From contig CM034546.1 of the NCBI GenBank assembly GCA_020055645.1, forward strand, positions 132,515,875-132,579,874: a stretch of DNA of 64,000 nucleotides. Direction: 5' to 3'. The notes under the pieces were generated by a model, which made no database searches, was not told the DNA's origin, and saw only the letters and a program-made list of their open reading frames with translations. A program made the translations under genes and the position numbers. Below are positions 42,928-54,307 of the stretch, in pieces; within the stretch, counting starts at the first letter, position 1; each line of letters begins with the position of its first letter. Source of the DNA: Tomocerus qinae. Its lineage: Eukaryota; Arthropoda; Collembola; Entomobryomorpha; Tomoceridae.

Positions 42928-43418
42928 GCTGTAAAATTTACTGACTGAGTAAAGTATTGTGAAAATCTACCGTTTTGAATTTAGCGCCCGGTTTGTAGGT
43001 CGATTTTTAGGAAGACCAGACACATCCACGGAAGTAGAATTAAATGTAACGGTCATTATTAATTTACATTCTAGTAGTAATTAAGACTCATCGATACACA
43101 GAAAATTGATAACACAATCCCCGTGGGGAATTAAAGTTAGTTATATTTTATAAAGCATTTATCACATATTATTTTCTGAGAGAATTCCGGGGCCATTTAT
43201 CCAGAAAGTGTCCGTACTTTTTAAAAATAAAATAGTTTTTGAAGTCAGACAAATGCACTAAAAATACAAGAAAAAAGCAGAATAGATCGAAACTGCAAAA
43301 CTTAATAACTTGATATGTGTGGGATGGTAATGATGATGGGTTTGACTGGGGGACATGGGAATGGAAATTGGGAATGAAGAGACTCCAAATAATGTATATG
43401 GGAAACTTCTCTCTTCTG

Positions 43419-44571
43419 TATATATGTTAACGGCAATAAGTAAATTCAGGCATTAAGCTTAATGCCTAGGCAATAAGCTTAATGCCTAAAAATGCCCGGC
43501 ATTAAGCTTAATGCCTAGTCTTTAAGCTTAAAGCCTAGGCATTAAGCCTAATGCCTGAATTTTACTCGGCATTAAGCTTAATGCCTGGTCTTGATGCCTG
43601 ATTTGGGTGGAAATCAATGTAAACAGCAAAAACTTAAGTCTAATATACACCGTCGATGTGTATTTATGTAAAATGCAAATGTACACGGTTAGGGTTAGTC
43701 ATTTAAAACAATATGGGATTTTTACACGTATTTTAATTTAATAAATTTTACTAATGCTGTATGTTACCACCTCCTCCATTCGGATTTGCCAGTAAGTCGA
43801 GCGTTAAAGAGTTCCATTGGAGTAATCCTTGCAACCTCAGCGACAATTCCAACCTTCAGTTCAGCAATGTCTTGAGGGGTGGTTTTGTAAATGCATGATT
43901 TCAAGTGTCCACATAAAGGAAAAATTTCAATTGTCAAAATTTGTCATCTTTATCCATACTCCCAATGACTTATGAGAGTGCCATCATCATGAGCCCATCA
44001 CCACCCAAGTAATCACCTCTACCATGTCATTAATATTATAATTTACCTCAGTAAGTTAGAGTTAATCGGATCGATTCATATTTCATTACAACAAACTATA
44101 AACTTATAGATTTGCCTGTGTCCTAATTCTATCGTTATCTCGTGGAGTCATTTCTTCACATTTAGATAAGAAATTCTAGCATCCCCAATGCAACTCTATT
44201 GGGAAATCCGAATGGAGGAGGTGGTAACATACAGCATTAGTAAAATTTATGAAATTAAAATACGTGTAAAAATCCCATATTGTTTTAAATGACTAACCTA
44301 ACCGTGTACATTTGCATTTTACATAAATACACATCGACTGTGTATATTAGACCTAAGTTTTTGCTGTTTACATTGATTTCCACCCAAATCAGGCAATAAG
44401 ACCAGGCATTAAGCTTAATGCCGAGTAAAATTCAGGCATTAGGCTTAATGCCTAGGCTTTAAGCTTAAAGACTAGGCATTAAGCTTAATGCCGGGCATTT
44501 TTAGGCATTAAGCTTATTGCCTAGCCATTAAGCTTAATGCCTGAATTTACTTATTACCGTTAACATATATA
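43419..44571. mobile_element. foldback element with about 370-bp inverted arms
   Basis: Arms 43419-43788 and 44203-44571 are near-identical inverted copies beginning TATATATGTTAACGG and ending CTCCTCCATTCGGATTT. They enclose a 414-bp unique centre. Each arm carries several copies of GGCATTAAGCTTAATGCC, itself a perfect 18-bp palindrome. No transposase is present. Flanks do not show a certain duplication (TA-rich). Confidence 0.85.
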
Positions 44572-45444
44572 TTATACTAGCCAGTAACAGGACACAGGCC
44601 TTGTAGTACCCATAGCTAGTCAGTTGACAAAGAGCAATAATTAAAAGCTGTTTTAAAGTACGTCATTATTGATTGAATCCCTGCATTCACTGAACAACAC
44701 TTGCATCCGATATACTTCCAAAGAACTAAACTGAACATCGAGTTATGTACTGAACCCCACCAATTTCATTATATATAGTTGACATTTAGGCAAAGGACAA
44801 TTGTAGACAAAATATTTTGGCTCGTATGTTTCCCAATTTAAAAAATTTGAGCATTTTGTAATGGCTAGCAACGAAGAAAATCAATAAAAGAACTTTTGGA
44901 AATTGTGTCTAAATAAGTATTTTCTCATTGGCGTCCACCGTCCACCTCAGAATTGCATGAAAGCTTTCGAAGAAATTAAGGCTTTAACGTTTAAAAAGAT
45001 GTAGAAGGATTTTTGGTGGAACATTCAAAAGAAAATTTTTAATGAATATTAGTACCAGTAAAAATAATTTACAGCCCTTTAGGGGTAATCTGAGACTCGT
45101 AACTTAACCTTTGGTATAGAGATATGTAGTGCCAACCAACAGAACAAGTAAGTTGCCAAATAATTTCCATAAAAGTACAAACTCGATACTTTAGTGTGTA
45201 ACTCTTATTCTTATTACAAATGTGTTCTTACATACTATTTGTATACAATTGAGTTCTTCCGAGCAAAAATGGCGGTTGGATTTTCAGAAAACAAATAAAT
45301 AAACTGAAAATTTTTTTAGGGTCGATGCAAAAATTATGTAACCACAAATTTATATATTTTGTGTATCTAAAGTATCTATGGAGCCGAGTTTCGAGGGGGA
45401 TGAGAGACTCGAGTCTTTTGGGTTAACCATAAGTGTTTACTATT

Positions 45445-45694
45445 GTTAATTTGGACTTTTGCTTTCTGGAATGAGGAAAATTCGGCGGTTGTCCTGAAAA
45501 AATCGACAAATCCTACGGGACGTAAACAACCTCCTCCAAGGTAAATGGGATTGCTACTATCAAGGTGCTTGAGTTTACATGGAGGCCCAACTCCCCTCTG
45601 TGGAAGAGGCGGTTTACGTCCCGTAGGATATATTGACTTTTTCAGAACAAACTCCGGATTTTCCTCACTTGAGAAGGCAAAAGTCCAAATTAAC
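45445..45694. repeat. hairpin repeat with about 85-bp arms
   Basis: Arms 45445-45537 and 45612-45694 pair (TTAATTTGGACTTTTGC outside; CCTACGGGACGTAAAC inside) around a 74-bp loop. An open frame across it on the minus strand is a by-product. Confidence 0.75.
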
Positions 45695-46271
45695 ACTTTG
45701 GCCACATTTTAACCGGTATCAACGTTGCAAATCAAGGGACAAAAAACTTTTAAAACTATAAATCTAAATAATGTGTTCTTTGTGTCACATATTGTTTGAT
45801 TATGTTTACGGTTGAATACAGAAACGAGCATGACATGACCATAACCTAAAGCAAACAAAAATTGACATAAATGTCACCAGAGTTGCAACCGGCCAAAAAA
45901 TTGGTTTACCCCAAGGTGCTCCAACCGGGACATTCCCGCTAAGCTGGCATTTTCTAAACAAGTCAATATCTATTTCCGAAATTGTTTAGCGTATTTATTA
46001 ACATCTTATATTTATTGTGGGACGGCTTAAACCCAAAGCCCAACCTAGATCATTTTTTCGAAATTAGGGCAAAGTTATGATATTTGCAACACAAGTGAAA
46101 TTTTAAAATTCTTGGCGTTTTAGAGCTTAGCGATTAGAATCTCGACAATCTCGAATCTTTCGTTGTTTGACGTACATTGTAAATGTGACTTTTTGAGTTT
46201 TATATTTGACATGCAATTATCATCTATTGTTTTATAACTGAGATTTTTAAAAGCTCTTTCATGTTAAAGAA

Positions 46272-46661
46272 ACGTCCATGGACAACAGACAAATTATTCT
46301 GAACATCATATTGCCCATTAACTTTTGTTGCAGAAAACGAATCAACTCAAAAACCAAAAGACCTACAAAAAAAGTTTAAATAGGGAAAAAGATGCTCCAT
46401 AGCCCACAGCAATCGACTCCGAAGAATATTTTCAACTTTTTCTTTAGTTGCGATTAAATGCCAAATTCCGTACGGAAACGTTTATTTCTCAGATTGAACT
46501 AATATGTTTGAAATATTTTTCGGAGCCGAATGCTGTAAGGAGCATCTTTTTCCCTCTTTAAACTTTTTTGTAGGTCTATTGGTTTTTGAGTTGATTTTTC
46601 TGCTAAAAGAGTTAAGAGGCAATATGATAGTCAGAATAATTTGCTGGTTGCCCATGGACGT
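46272..46661. repeat. inverted repeat with about 170-bp arms
   Basis: ACGTCCATGG at the outer ends, then AAATTATTCTGA and AAAAAGATGCTCC, match in inverted orientation on both sides, with scattered differences. Confidence 0.75.
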
Positions 46662-47179
46662 CCCACGTAACTAACGATTACAAATGGTTATGATATTTGT
46701 GTTTTGGTTACCATGCATTACCATTATTTTCAGGCTGATTACAACCTTTTCACAATTTAGCCTGTATGACGAAAAATTGTTTTAAGGAAAAGTTGTGTTT
46801 AAAACCTATAAATTTAAGAGAATTTATTATCGGACCGACGCCCAATGATAGATTCAAATTAACTAAAACCTACGATATGATTTAAAACTAAATTCAAATA
46901 TTATTACACTATATAATACGGAGAATAGAAATTTAATCGCCACACCTCTATTGGAACCAAATTATCAATGCTGTTTGCGAATCAGATATTGCTTAAAACA
47001 TACGTACTTTATCAAATTCCGTTATTTTTTCCAAATCTTAAATTTTGCTATTAACTTAAAAATTTTAATTTTAAAACTTGAAGTAATTTTTTAAATCTCA
47101 TCTTAAAACTTAAAGTAAAAAATTTTGAATTTTAAATGAATAAAGCCTATTAAACTAGAAATTGTTTGGTTTAATTTTT

Positions 47180-47712
47180 AGCTCGCCTGAATAAGGCAGC
47201 TTATAGAATTGCACAGTCTGTCCGTCCGTCCGTCCGTACCCACGATAACTTTCGAACACAAAGACGGATATTGACCAAACTAGGCAGAAACAATGTCTAT
47301 GGACCACTGACGATCCCTATTGATTTTGGGGCTAATCGGTCCATTGGTTGCTGAGATGCCGTGCGCTCACTCGATTTTGATGGTCAAAGTGAAAATGGGC
47401 ATTAAAAAGTTCAATTGCGTTTCCTATAAATTGTTAGATTGATAGTATAAAACATTTCACTCCGCTTCTACCAAATTTATTTTGAAATTATGTTGATTTT
47501 TATAGTCAACATTCATCGATTTTGATTTTGTATTGATTTTTCAAATGGTTTCGTTTCCTTATAATATCAATGTCTGAATTTTTAATATGTCGTAGCTACA
47601 TATATAAAGACTCAATTCTGAAAGCAGTCAAAATCCGTACGTTCGGTTTTGTGTTACGTGTGACTTTTCGTCTACCAAAATGTGTACACGGTAACTTTTA
47701 CTCAGGCGAGCT
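47180..47712. mobile_element. short inverted-repeat element with CCGT microsatellite
   Basis: AGCTCGCCTGA (47180-47190) pairs with TCAGGCGAGCT (47702-47712). The interior begins with GTCCGTCCGTCCGTCCGTAC and CGATAACTTTCGAAC, a motif common in dispersed arthropod repeats as I recall. No coding capacity; target duplication not seen. Confidence 0.5.
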
Positions 47713-48529
47713 TCTGTTACGGCTTGCTGTAGGTTTTTTTAAATTAATTTTGAAATTCGGCTAATTAAACAGAATAGTTTTTAGCTTTGGACGTCATCAA
47801 GAAGTCGGCCTTCGGGGAGTACGAATGAACTTCATTTTTAAAAAGGTTTTAAGATACTGTATTCCAGTAAACTAGTGGGCCCCAACATGCCCTCTCAGAA
47901 TCGAAAATTGAATCTCCAAAAACAAAAAATTTAAAATTAAATTTCGTTTTCTCTGGTTCCTCAGCTTAATGTTTTTTCAGGCCACGACTCTGATTGGCGA
48001 TAACATTACGAAATCAGATTTCGAAATTTTTTATCTAATTACGTAATTTACGTGCATACGTAATTTTTGCACACACCTGTGACAATACTATTTAGGTTGC
48101 TAAGGATGTTTATGTTTTGAGAAAATCCAACCGCCCTTTTTGCTCGGAAGAACTCAATTAATATTTAACATTTAGTTTTAAGACAGTTGTGGTGAGTTAA
48201 TTTTGTCTCGTACGTTTCTTACTTTTTCAAAACGATTTTAACAATTTGAGGTGGCTAGGAAAGAAGAAAATTAATAAAAGAAAAATTATGAATCTTTTTG
48301 GGGTAATTTGAGACTCGAAAATTAAACTGTGACCTAGAAGGTTATAGTACTAAACATGCAGAGTGCAGGTTATAGTACACCACAATTCGACATGTTTAGT
48401 ATATAGTATTGCGCTTCGCATACTTTCTTCAGCGGGTTAGGCCAACATCCTGCATCTCGATTTTGCCTAGTTTTCATGCTCTGTTAATTAGTGATATTAT
48501 AACACTAATAGTGACGAATTAATAGATCT

Positions 48530-49080
48530 TGGGTGCGCTCAACGAACTTGTGTTAAATGTTAACTTTAGTTAAAATTTAACCAATTAATGATTTAACAAC
48601 AATTGATCTTGATGACCCCTTTTACTCAAGTCTGTGAAATTGTTATGTTACCTACAAAACCGTACCGCCAACTTTGATATTTGCAGAGAACTTTAAGAAG
48701 TAAATGCAAAGGTCAAAATGGTACTAAGATAACTACGTAAAAAGCTGATTGAAAAGATATTACACGATGGTTTTATAATTTTGGCAAGAAGTGGAAGTGA
48801 CTTAGATAAGGAATTACAACTTTGCGCTGAAAATTGTTCAGAAAATTGAAAATTGCGCTTGTTCAGGTATCAGGATGCAGGATATAACGATGCTGTTATG
48901 AAAAAAACATGCCCTCGGAGGTGGTTAAATGTTGTTATACTATAACAGTGGAAAAGGGTAGGAAAAATGACGTCATACGTTATCTGTCTTTAACACTTCT
49001 GTTATTTTAACACATATAACAACTTTTAACGCATATAACGGTTATAACAGACTTTAACACAAGTTCGTTGAGCGCACCCA
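48530..49080. mobile_element. MITE-like element, 551 bp, 28-bp terminal inverted repeats
   Basis: TGGGTGCGCTCAACGAACTT (first 20 of 28 bp) at 48530 is repeated exactly inverted at 49053-49080. The interior holds TTAAC/GTTAA-rich sub-repeats (TTGTTATACTATAACAG, CATATAACG). No reading frame of note and no clear flanking duplication. Confidence 0.8.
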
Positions 49081-49594
49081 TTGATTTGTTATAACTATTT
49101 TAATTTCAAGAAACCTAACCGAAAAATGATAATTCATAAGTTTATGCTGAACTTTCGACTTTATTATTGAATTTATGATTTATTCCAGAATTTTTTATTT
49201 AATATCATTTTTATTAACATTTTTGCCATGTGATGTGCAAGCATTTCAGGTGAACAATAGCAGTTTATAAACTTTTCTTGTTGTCCTATAGTACCGTTCG
49301 AAACCGACATCAATGACCTAGTTCCTAGGTACCCATTTATTTAAGCAGTGAGCTGTAAACAAATCATGACTGAAAATCATTCTTTTGTCTGGTAATAATA
49401 ATAATAATTAACCTAGGTCTGTAAATGCTAATCATCTAAAACTTTGAACCATTCAATATATTAGATGCCAATACTAATTATCAAGGCCGAAGCGAGAGGG
49501 GGGCACCGGAGCACGTGCCCCCACCCTCGAAATCGAGAAAAATAAAGAAATAAAAATTACTCCTCTTGGTACTCATTAAGATTGGGGTGTCCCT

Positions 49595-51784
49595 TTAAAA
49601 GATTAGACCTTTTAAAGTGAAAGTCTGAATGCAAATAGATGAACTAGATGATCGGACAATAAACCACAGGAACTCGAGTTTTTTTGCCATTTTCACTTTT
49701 CTCTTCCTTTCTTCTATCAACTTTTTTATTTTTTTTCTTTTCACTTTAATCTTCTCCAATAGTTCCTTCTTTTTTGTCCTTGCCTTTCTGATTACCATAG
49801 TTACCAAGTTAAATATGGTTTTCCAAAATCGGCCATGATAATAAACTTTCTCCAGGACAAGAGAAACAGTAGCGAGAACCAATCCCGTTAAAAATAAATA
49901 GAATAACATTTTTACGGTTTCAATTTTCAAAACCTGTGGTTTGCTTTCATCTTCGGTTATTGATTTATGAAAATTATGGACAGGTCCATTATTCAGCTCA
50001 CGTAAAATATTTCCTGTTTTGACGTGAGATTGTTTTGTATTATACCAATATATTAACCATTGAATTATTCCTGATGGCTGGAAATTTTTGACTACTTTCA
50101 AAATGTTGGATTCGTACATGCTGTTGTATTTAATGTGCCAGTTCATATCGATATTAATCGAATCCTTTGATTTTGTGTATGCGATATTTCTTTTCTGGAT
50201 TTTCAAACTATTTAATATAGCTTTAATGTGTAGGGAATCAGCAATGAAATATTCTTTTTCTTTTTTCAAAAGGCGAAGAAAGGTTTTTCTGGCTGTGCGA
50301 CTGATGGCGCTGGTCGAATTTAAATGATGGATAATACGGTCAAAGTACAGTTTAGGGCGGGTCAAATTTTCATACATCAGAATTTGCAAAGCATTTGAAT
50401 GGGTGGTATTAGTGTTTGTATTATATGATATTGTAAATACGGGAGAGTTTGAAGATCCAAGTTGTTCAAATGTTTGAGGCGGAGTTGGTAAACTGAGTTT
50501 CCAGATGTAATTAATTAATTCCCCCTTGTAGGTTCCAGTTATGATGAGACAGTAAAATAGCCAAGGTAGAAAGCACAGGCGAAACCAGATTTTCTTCGAC
50601 GGGAATTTTTCCACGCCCTGTTCAATTAGTGGGAGAAAAATCATCGCTACGATTTCCATAATAACGTCAAAATAGTTTTTTGAATTGTGTTCTCCTATTT
50701 TGGTGATTGTGGCAATAGTCACTAAGAGAACAAAAGCCAAACAAAGTGTCCCGATTAGAACTTCGATACTCAAAGGACCCAAAATTCCTTTCCAGTGTAT
50801 TTCCATCTCAGAGTGCGGGGAGATAAATTCAACAGAATAAGATTCGCCATAGAAGAAAGTGGAAAAATTGTATGAGAAGCCAATATTTCGGAAACTAAGA
50901 TCAGGTAGTGAACGACATCGAATGGGAAAATTCCTAATTGTCAAATTATAAATGTCAGCAATGTAAAATCCAATGTAGAAGTCGACAGAATAAATAACTG
51001 TCGATTTAGAAAATTGTTTCGACAATAGTTTATTAATGGAAACTTCAATTCTACGCTTTCTCTTTTCCAATTCGTATCCGTCCATATTTTCAACTTTAAT
51101 TACTGCTTTATTGAAATTTTTTGTAATTTGGAAAAGGTCTTCCACGGTTTTAAAAGGAGTCCATTTATTGTTATCACGATGACTACAAAAATGACACCAT
51201 TTATATATTCCTCGTGAACCAATTCGCACAACATATTTGTATTCTACGAAGGAATTCAGGGCAACTATCTTCTCTTTTTCAATGGCTGAGTCATCATTAG
51301 TAGCGTGCAAAACAAATAAATTAATTTGCCTTTTCATGAAATCCAAGTTCTTTATTAATTGATATTTTTCTTGCCTCTCGACATACCTGGCTAAGTTTTT
51401 CTCAAAATTTTTGCTTTTCAGCAATATTATACCGAACGATTGAGGAAAATGAATTCTCCAATTTGCATCGAAATGTTGTTTTAATTTATTTCCAAGAAAA
51501 TTGCCTGACTTTTTTGATGAAACTAAGATTTTTAAAGTAAAATCTGTTCCGTGTAGGTATTTCAGCATAAAATTTATTTCTTCTGCCATTATCGGAATTG
51601 ATGTAGTTGATAAATCTCTTTCTTCGTAATGAAATGTGATACTCTTTGAGCCTGAGGACTTAAGAGCGTTGAAAAATGTTTTAAACTGACGCATAGATTC
51701 TTTATACGTTGTGACAGAATGTAGACTATAAGCTGAAATGGGGAATGCTAAATGAAAAGCTGTTATCACTAGTATTATATCCAT
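49595..51784 (-). CDS. divergent ionotropic receptor, subfamily A (copy A2)
   Basis: One exon, 729 residues from the ATG at 51784 (MDIILVITAFHLAFPISAYS), chosen because it aligns with the signal peptides of its relatives; the frame is open to 51907. M1 follows HWKGILGPLSIEVL (about 335-360). The pore segment reads IFLPLIEQGVEKFPSKK. M3 is LCFLPWLFYCLIITGTYKGEL (about 400-425) and M4 is near 625-645. The C-terminal tail is long and Lys-rich (KARTKKKELLEKIKVKRKK), unlike A1 and A3. Topology and family are as for A1; ligand unknown. Confidence 0.82.
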   Translation of the reverse strand: MDIILVITAFHLAFPISAYSLHSVTTYKESMRQFKTFFNALKSSGSKSITFHYEERDLSTTSIPIMAEEINFMLKYLHGTDFTLKILVSSKKSGNFLGNKLKQHFDANWRIHFPQSFGIILLKSKNFEKNLARYVERQEKYQLIKNLDFMKRQINLFVLHATNDDSAIEKEKIVALNSFVEYKYVVRIGSRGIYKWCHFCSHRDNNKWTPFKTVEDLFQITKNFNKAVIKVENMDGYELEKRKRRIEVSINKLLSKQFSKSTVIYSVDFYIGFYIADIYNLTIRNFPIRCRSLPDLSFRNIGFSYNFSTFFYGESYSVEFISPHSEMEIHWKGILGPLSIEVLIGTLCLAFVLLVTIATITKIGEHNSKNYFDVIMEIVAMIFLPLIEQGVEKFPSKKIWFRLCFLPWLFYCLIITGTYKGELINYIWKLSLPTPPQTFEQLGSSNSPVFTISYNTNTNTTHSNALQILMYENLTRPKLYFDRIIHHLNSTSAISRTARKTFLRLLKKEKEYFIADSLHIKAILNSLKIQKRNIAYTKSKDSINIDMNWHIKYNSMYESNILKVVKNFQPSGIIQWLIYWYNTKQSHVKTGNILRELNNGPVHNFHKSITEDESKPQVLKIETVKMLFYLFLTGLVLATVSLVLEKVYYHGRFWKTIFNLVTMVIRKARTKKKELLEKIKVKRKKIKKLIEERKRKVKMAKKLEFLWFIVRSSSSSICIQTFTLKGLIF

Positions 51785-54307
51785 TTTTGTGGAAGTAATT
51801 TTAAGAAATTTAGATATATTTATTTTTGATTTAAAAAAAATATTTGATGGAATTGACAACAAAAATGAAGTGAAAAGTGTATACAGGTAACTTATTTTGT
51901 TATTCAACGTAAGTATTCTGGTATTTTACTGAATTTTTGAGGTAAAATTTGTGTTAGTGTGTCAATTGTACAATTTATTCTATTAATTTATTTAGATATT
52001 TTAATTTATTTGACAAGTGATATAAAAGTAGCTAGTTGTATTATTTCCGCCACCAAAACTGCTCTCAATAGCATATCAACGATATTCTGCATCCCCTTGT
52101 CATGAAAACTGAAAGTTTGTCAACTGTAAGCCATTTGGTAGTAATAGGAAAAGTGTGTGTAATTTACGGCCAATTGAAAATGTTTAACCTTATTGACATT
52201 GATTATGCAATGATTGCTTAAACGATTATGCTCCATTAAAACTTCAATTTATACATTGTTAATGATAGTATTTGTATTGTTGTGAATTTTTCGTGAACTG
52301 TTTGAACGTGAAGTTTCGTGCGTTAGATATAATCAGGACGAAAGTTTTTAATTGATTAAATTGTGGGAATGTTTATAATGAATTGTTTTAATGCATTTCA
52401 TCCAGTATAGCATACTCGACGAAGAAATGAATTTTCAATCGCTCATTAAAATTAACAGAATTTGTACACGTGTAGAGGGTTTTACCTTTCAAATACTACT
52501 AAATGGTGGTATCTAATTTCTGTAATTTTGTACAGTTTTGCTACATAATACAATTAATTAAACTTGGATTGTATCAGTTTGGTCTCATATACAGACTATA
52601 ATAATTGTATTGTAAAGGATTTTAATAGCGTCAGGTATAATTAACAGTCACAAATGATTTAAGTGCTACTTTGTGTTGCATTTCCACCAGGAAATTGTAG
52701 AAAGAGAAACAATATCCCCGGCATTGTTTTATTATTGGTAAGTACTTCAAGGTTACTATTTTTCTACATTGCTATTCGGTGGGCTAGATTTTCTGCGTAA
52801 TTATACAGAAACATTTATGTTTGGGTTACCTACCATACTACAATTACAATCAAGGCAATTATTTTAGGACATTTTTTTATTTATCATTTAGCCGATGATT
52901 ATATCATGGACTTAAATTTCTATTACATGAATACAAAATTGCTCATTTCCCAAATGCAATTATATTCATTTACAGAATTCGCCATGTCCACATAAAAAAT
53001 TAAAAAGCACATATGAATTTCCATGCAGCTTCACTCACGGAATTTTGTATGTGATTTTGGAATTATGCTTACAGGACTTTCACTGTATGTGCATAGTGCA
53101 ATTCCCCTGGACCGGGTCCTAGACCCTCCTGAATGATACGCCACTCACAGAGACACGATAGAATGAACTTGAATGTGAAAATAAAGGAATTTGGTGGCAA
53201 GGATTTACACACAATGTCAAAAATATGTTAATGTTAAATGTCAATATCCTCTTCAACTATTTTGTTTCATTTATTAGACACAATAATCAGCATTTCTTTT
53301 GATTAAATAATAAGATTTTTATAAGATCCATAAAAACATGTTTATTATTATTTATAAGTCATAATGTACACCTACCTTTGAGTTTAACTGAAGTCAGAAA
53401 GGAATGTTTTTTTTAGAAATTTTAACTCCTACATCCTACTGTTTTACAGAACAGGTGAAAGATAATTTTTCTTTCGGATAATACTACACGCAACAAGGTT
53501 CTTCAGATGTTGATTGTAATACCGTAACCACGACCATAATAGTCACCCAATTCCAAAAATCCTCAACTGAATCAACGCGATGCTTATTATCGCTTTATTA
53601 AATCGAAAACTAAGGGACTCAGTGGAGCGAGTTGGGACAATATCTACTAAATTCAGATAACAGGGCAAATTGGAACAAGGACAAAATAAGTCAAATTGGA
53701 ACAGATAGAGTTAAGCTGTGACAAATTAAGTAAAATTGGGAAAAATTATATCAATCCTATTATCTTATGTTAATTTTAATACACTTAATCTGATTTTATA
53801 TCCCCATAAAATTAAAACCAGTTGAAAACAAATTAAGTTGCAATTAGTAAGTGTAAAATAACTAAAATATTTAAAAAATAACTTATAAAAAATGAAAGTT
53901 ATGTTTTGGTATTCATTTTGCAATGCGTATAGCCTTTATTGGTTCGTGACAAAGTCACAATACAGTTAAAATGGACATTAAAATAGCGGATGCACATCAA
54001 TAAAATATGTTTACTACTACTAAATAATCTACTGGTTTCAATACATTATTATGCGTAAGATTAAATCGCTTGTTAATTATATTTGGATTTCAAAAAGTTT
54101 TCCAATGAATGACCAAATTATTTTATTTTAAAAACCATACATTGCTATATTTGAATTTACAACTTTAATCTATATAAAGTCGATATTAGATATTGATACT
54201 TTTCCCATTTTCTTCTGGTTTCCCAGTTTTCTTTAGTATTTTCTTTGTCTCCAATATCTTCATTCTTCGACTTCTGCTCAACTTAACCTTCTTCAATATT
54301 TCATTCT
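51785..54307. other. intergenic between IR copies A2 and A3
   Basis: AT-rich, no gene recognised. A segment near 53100-53150 (CTGGACCGGGTCCTAGACCC, then ATACGCCACTC) looks like the end of a degraded hAT-type MITE. Confidence 0.45.

Larger units (their letters stand above)
41941..43418. other. intergenic with inverted repeat; possible small exon
   Basis: Apart from the 42105-42618 element and a weak signal-peptide-like frame at 42927-42715, I see nothing. The left end is the promoter side of the zinc-finger gene. Confidence 0.45.
45247..48159. mobile_element. composite element with 47-bp terminal inverted repeats, 2.9 kb
   Basis: AATTGAGTTCTTCCGAGCAAA opens a 47-bp block at 45247-45293 that is repeated inverted, with about three mismatches, at 48113-48159. 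The interior has no long reading frame and contains three smaller inverted repeats, so it may be a non-autonomous element that has collected insertions. Confidence 0.6.
44572..49594. other. gene-poor repeat nest
   Basis: Several inverted-repeat elements lie inside one another (45247-48159 and sub-elements, 48530-49080). The sequence flanking the large one is repeated directly and imperfectly: 44810-45130 resembles 48205-48345 (CTCGTATGTTTC / CTCGTACGTTTC; GGGGTAATCTGAGACTCG / GGGGTAATTTGAGACTCG). A possible hAT-type remnant (GGGGGGCACCGG) is near 49500. No host gene found. Confidence 0.6.

Noticed and set aside
45376-45705. Minus-strand 109-residue frame
   Set aside because: It runs through both arms of a hairpin repeat and repeats its own sequence inverted; not a gene.
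47221-47240. CCGT tandem repeat as a possible CRISPR-like or regulatory array
   Set aside because: It is a simple microsatellite within a dispersed element, without spacers.
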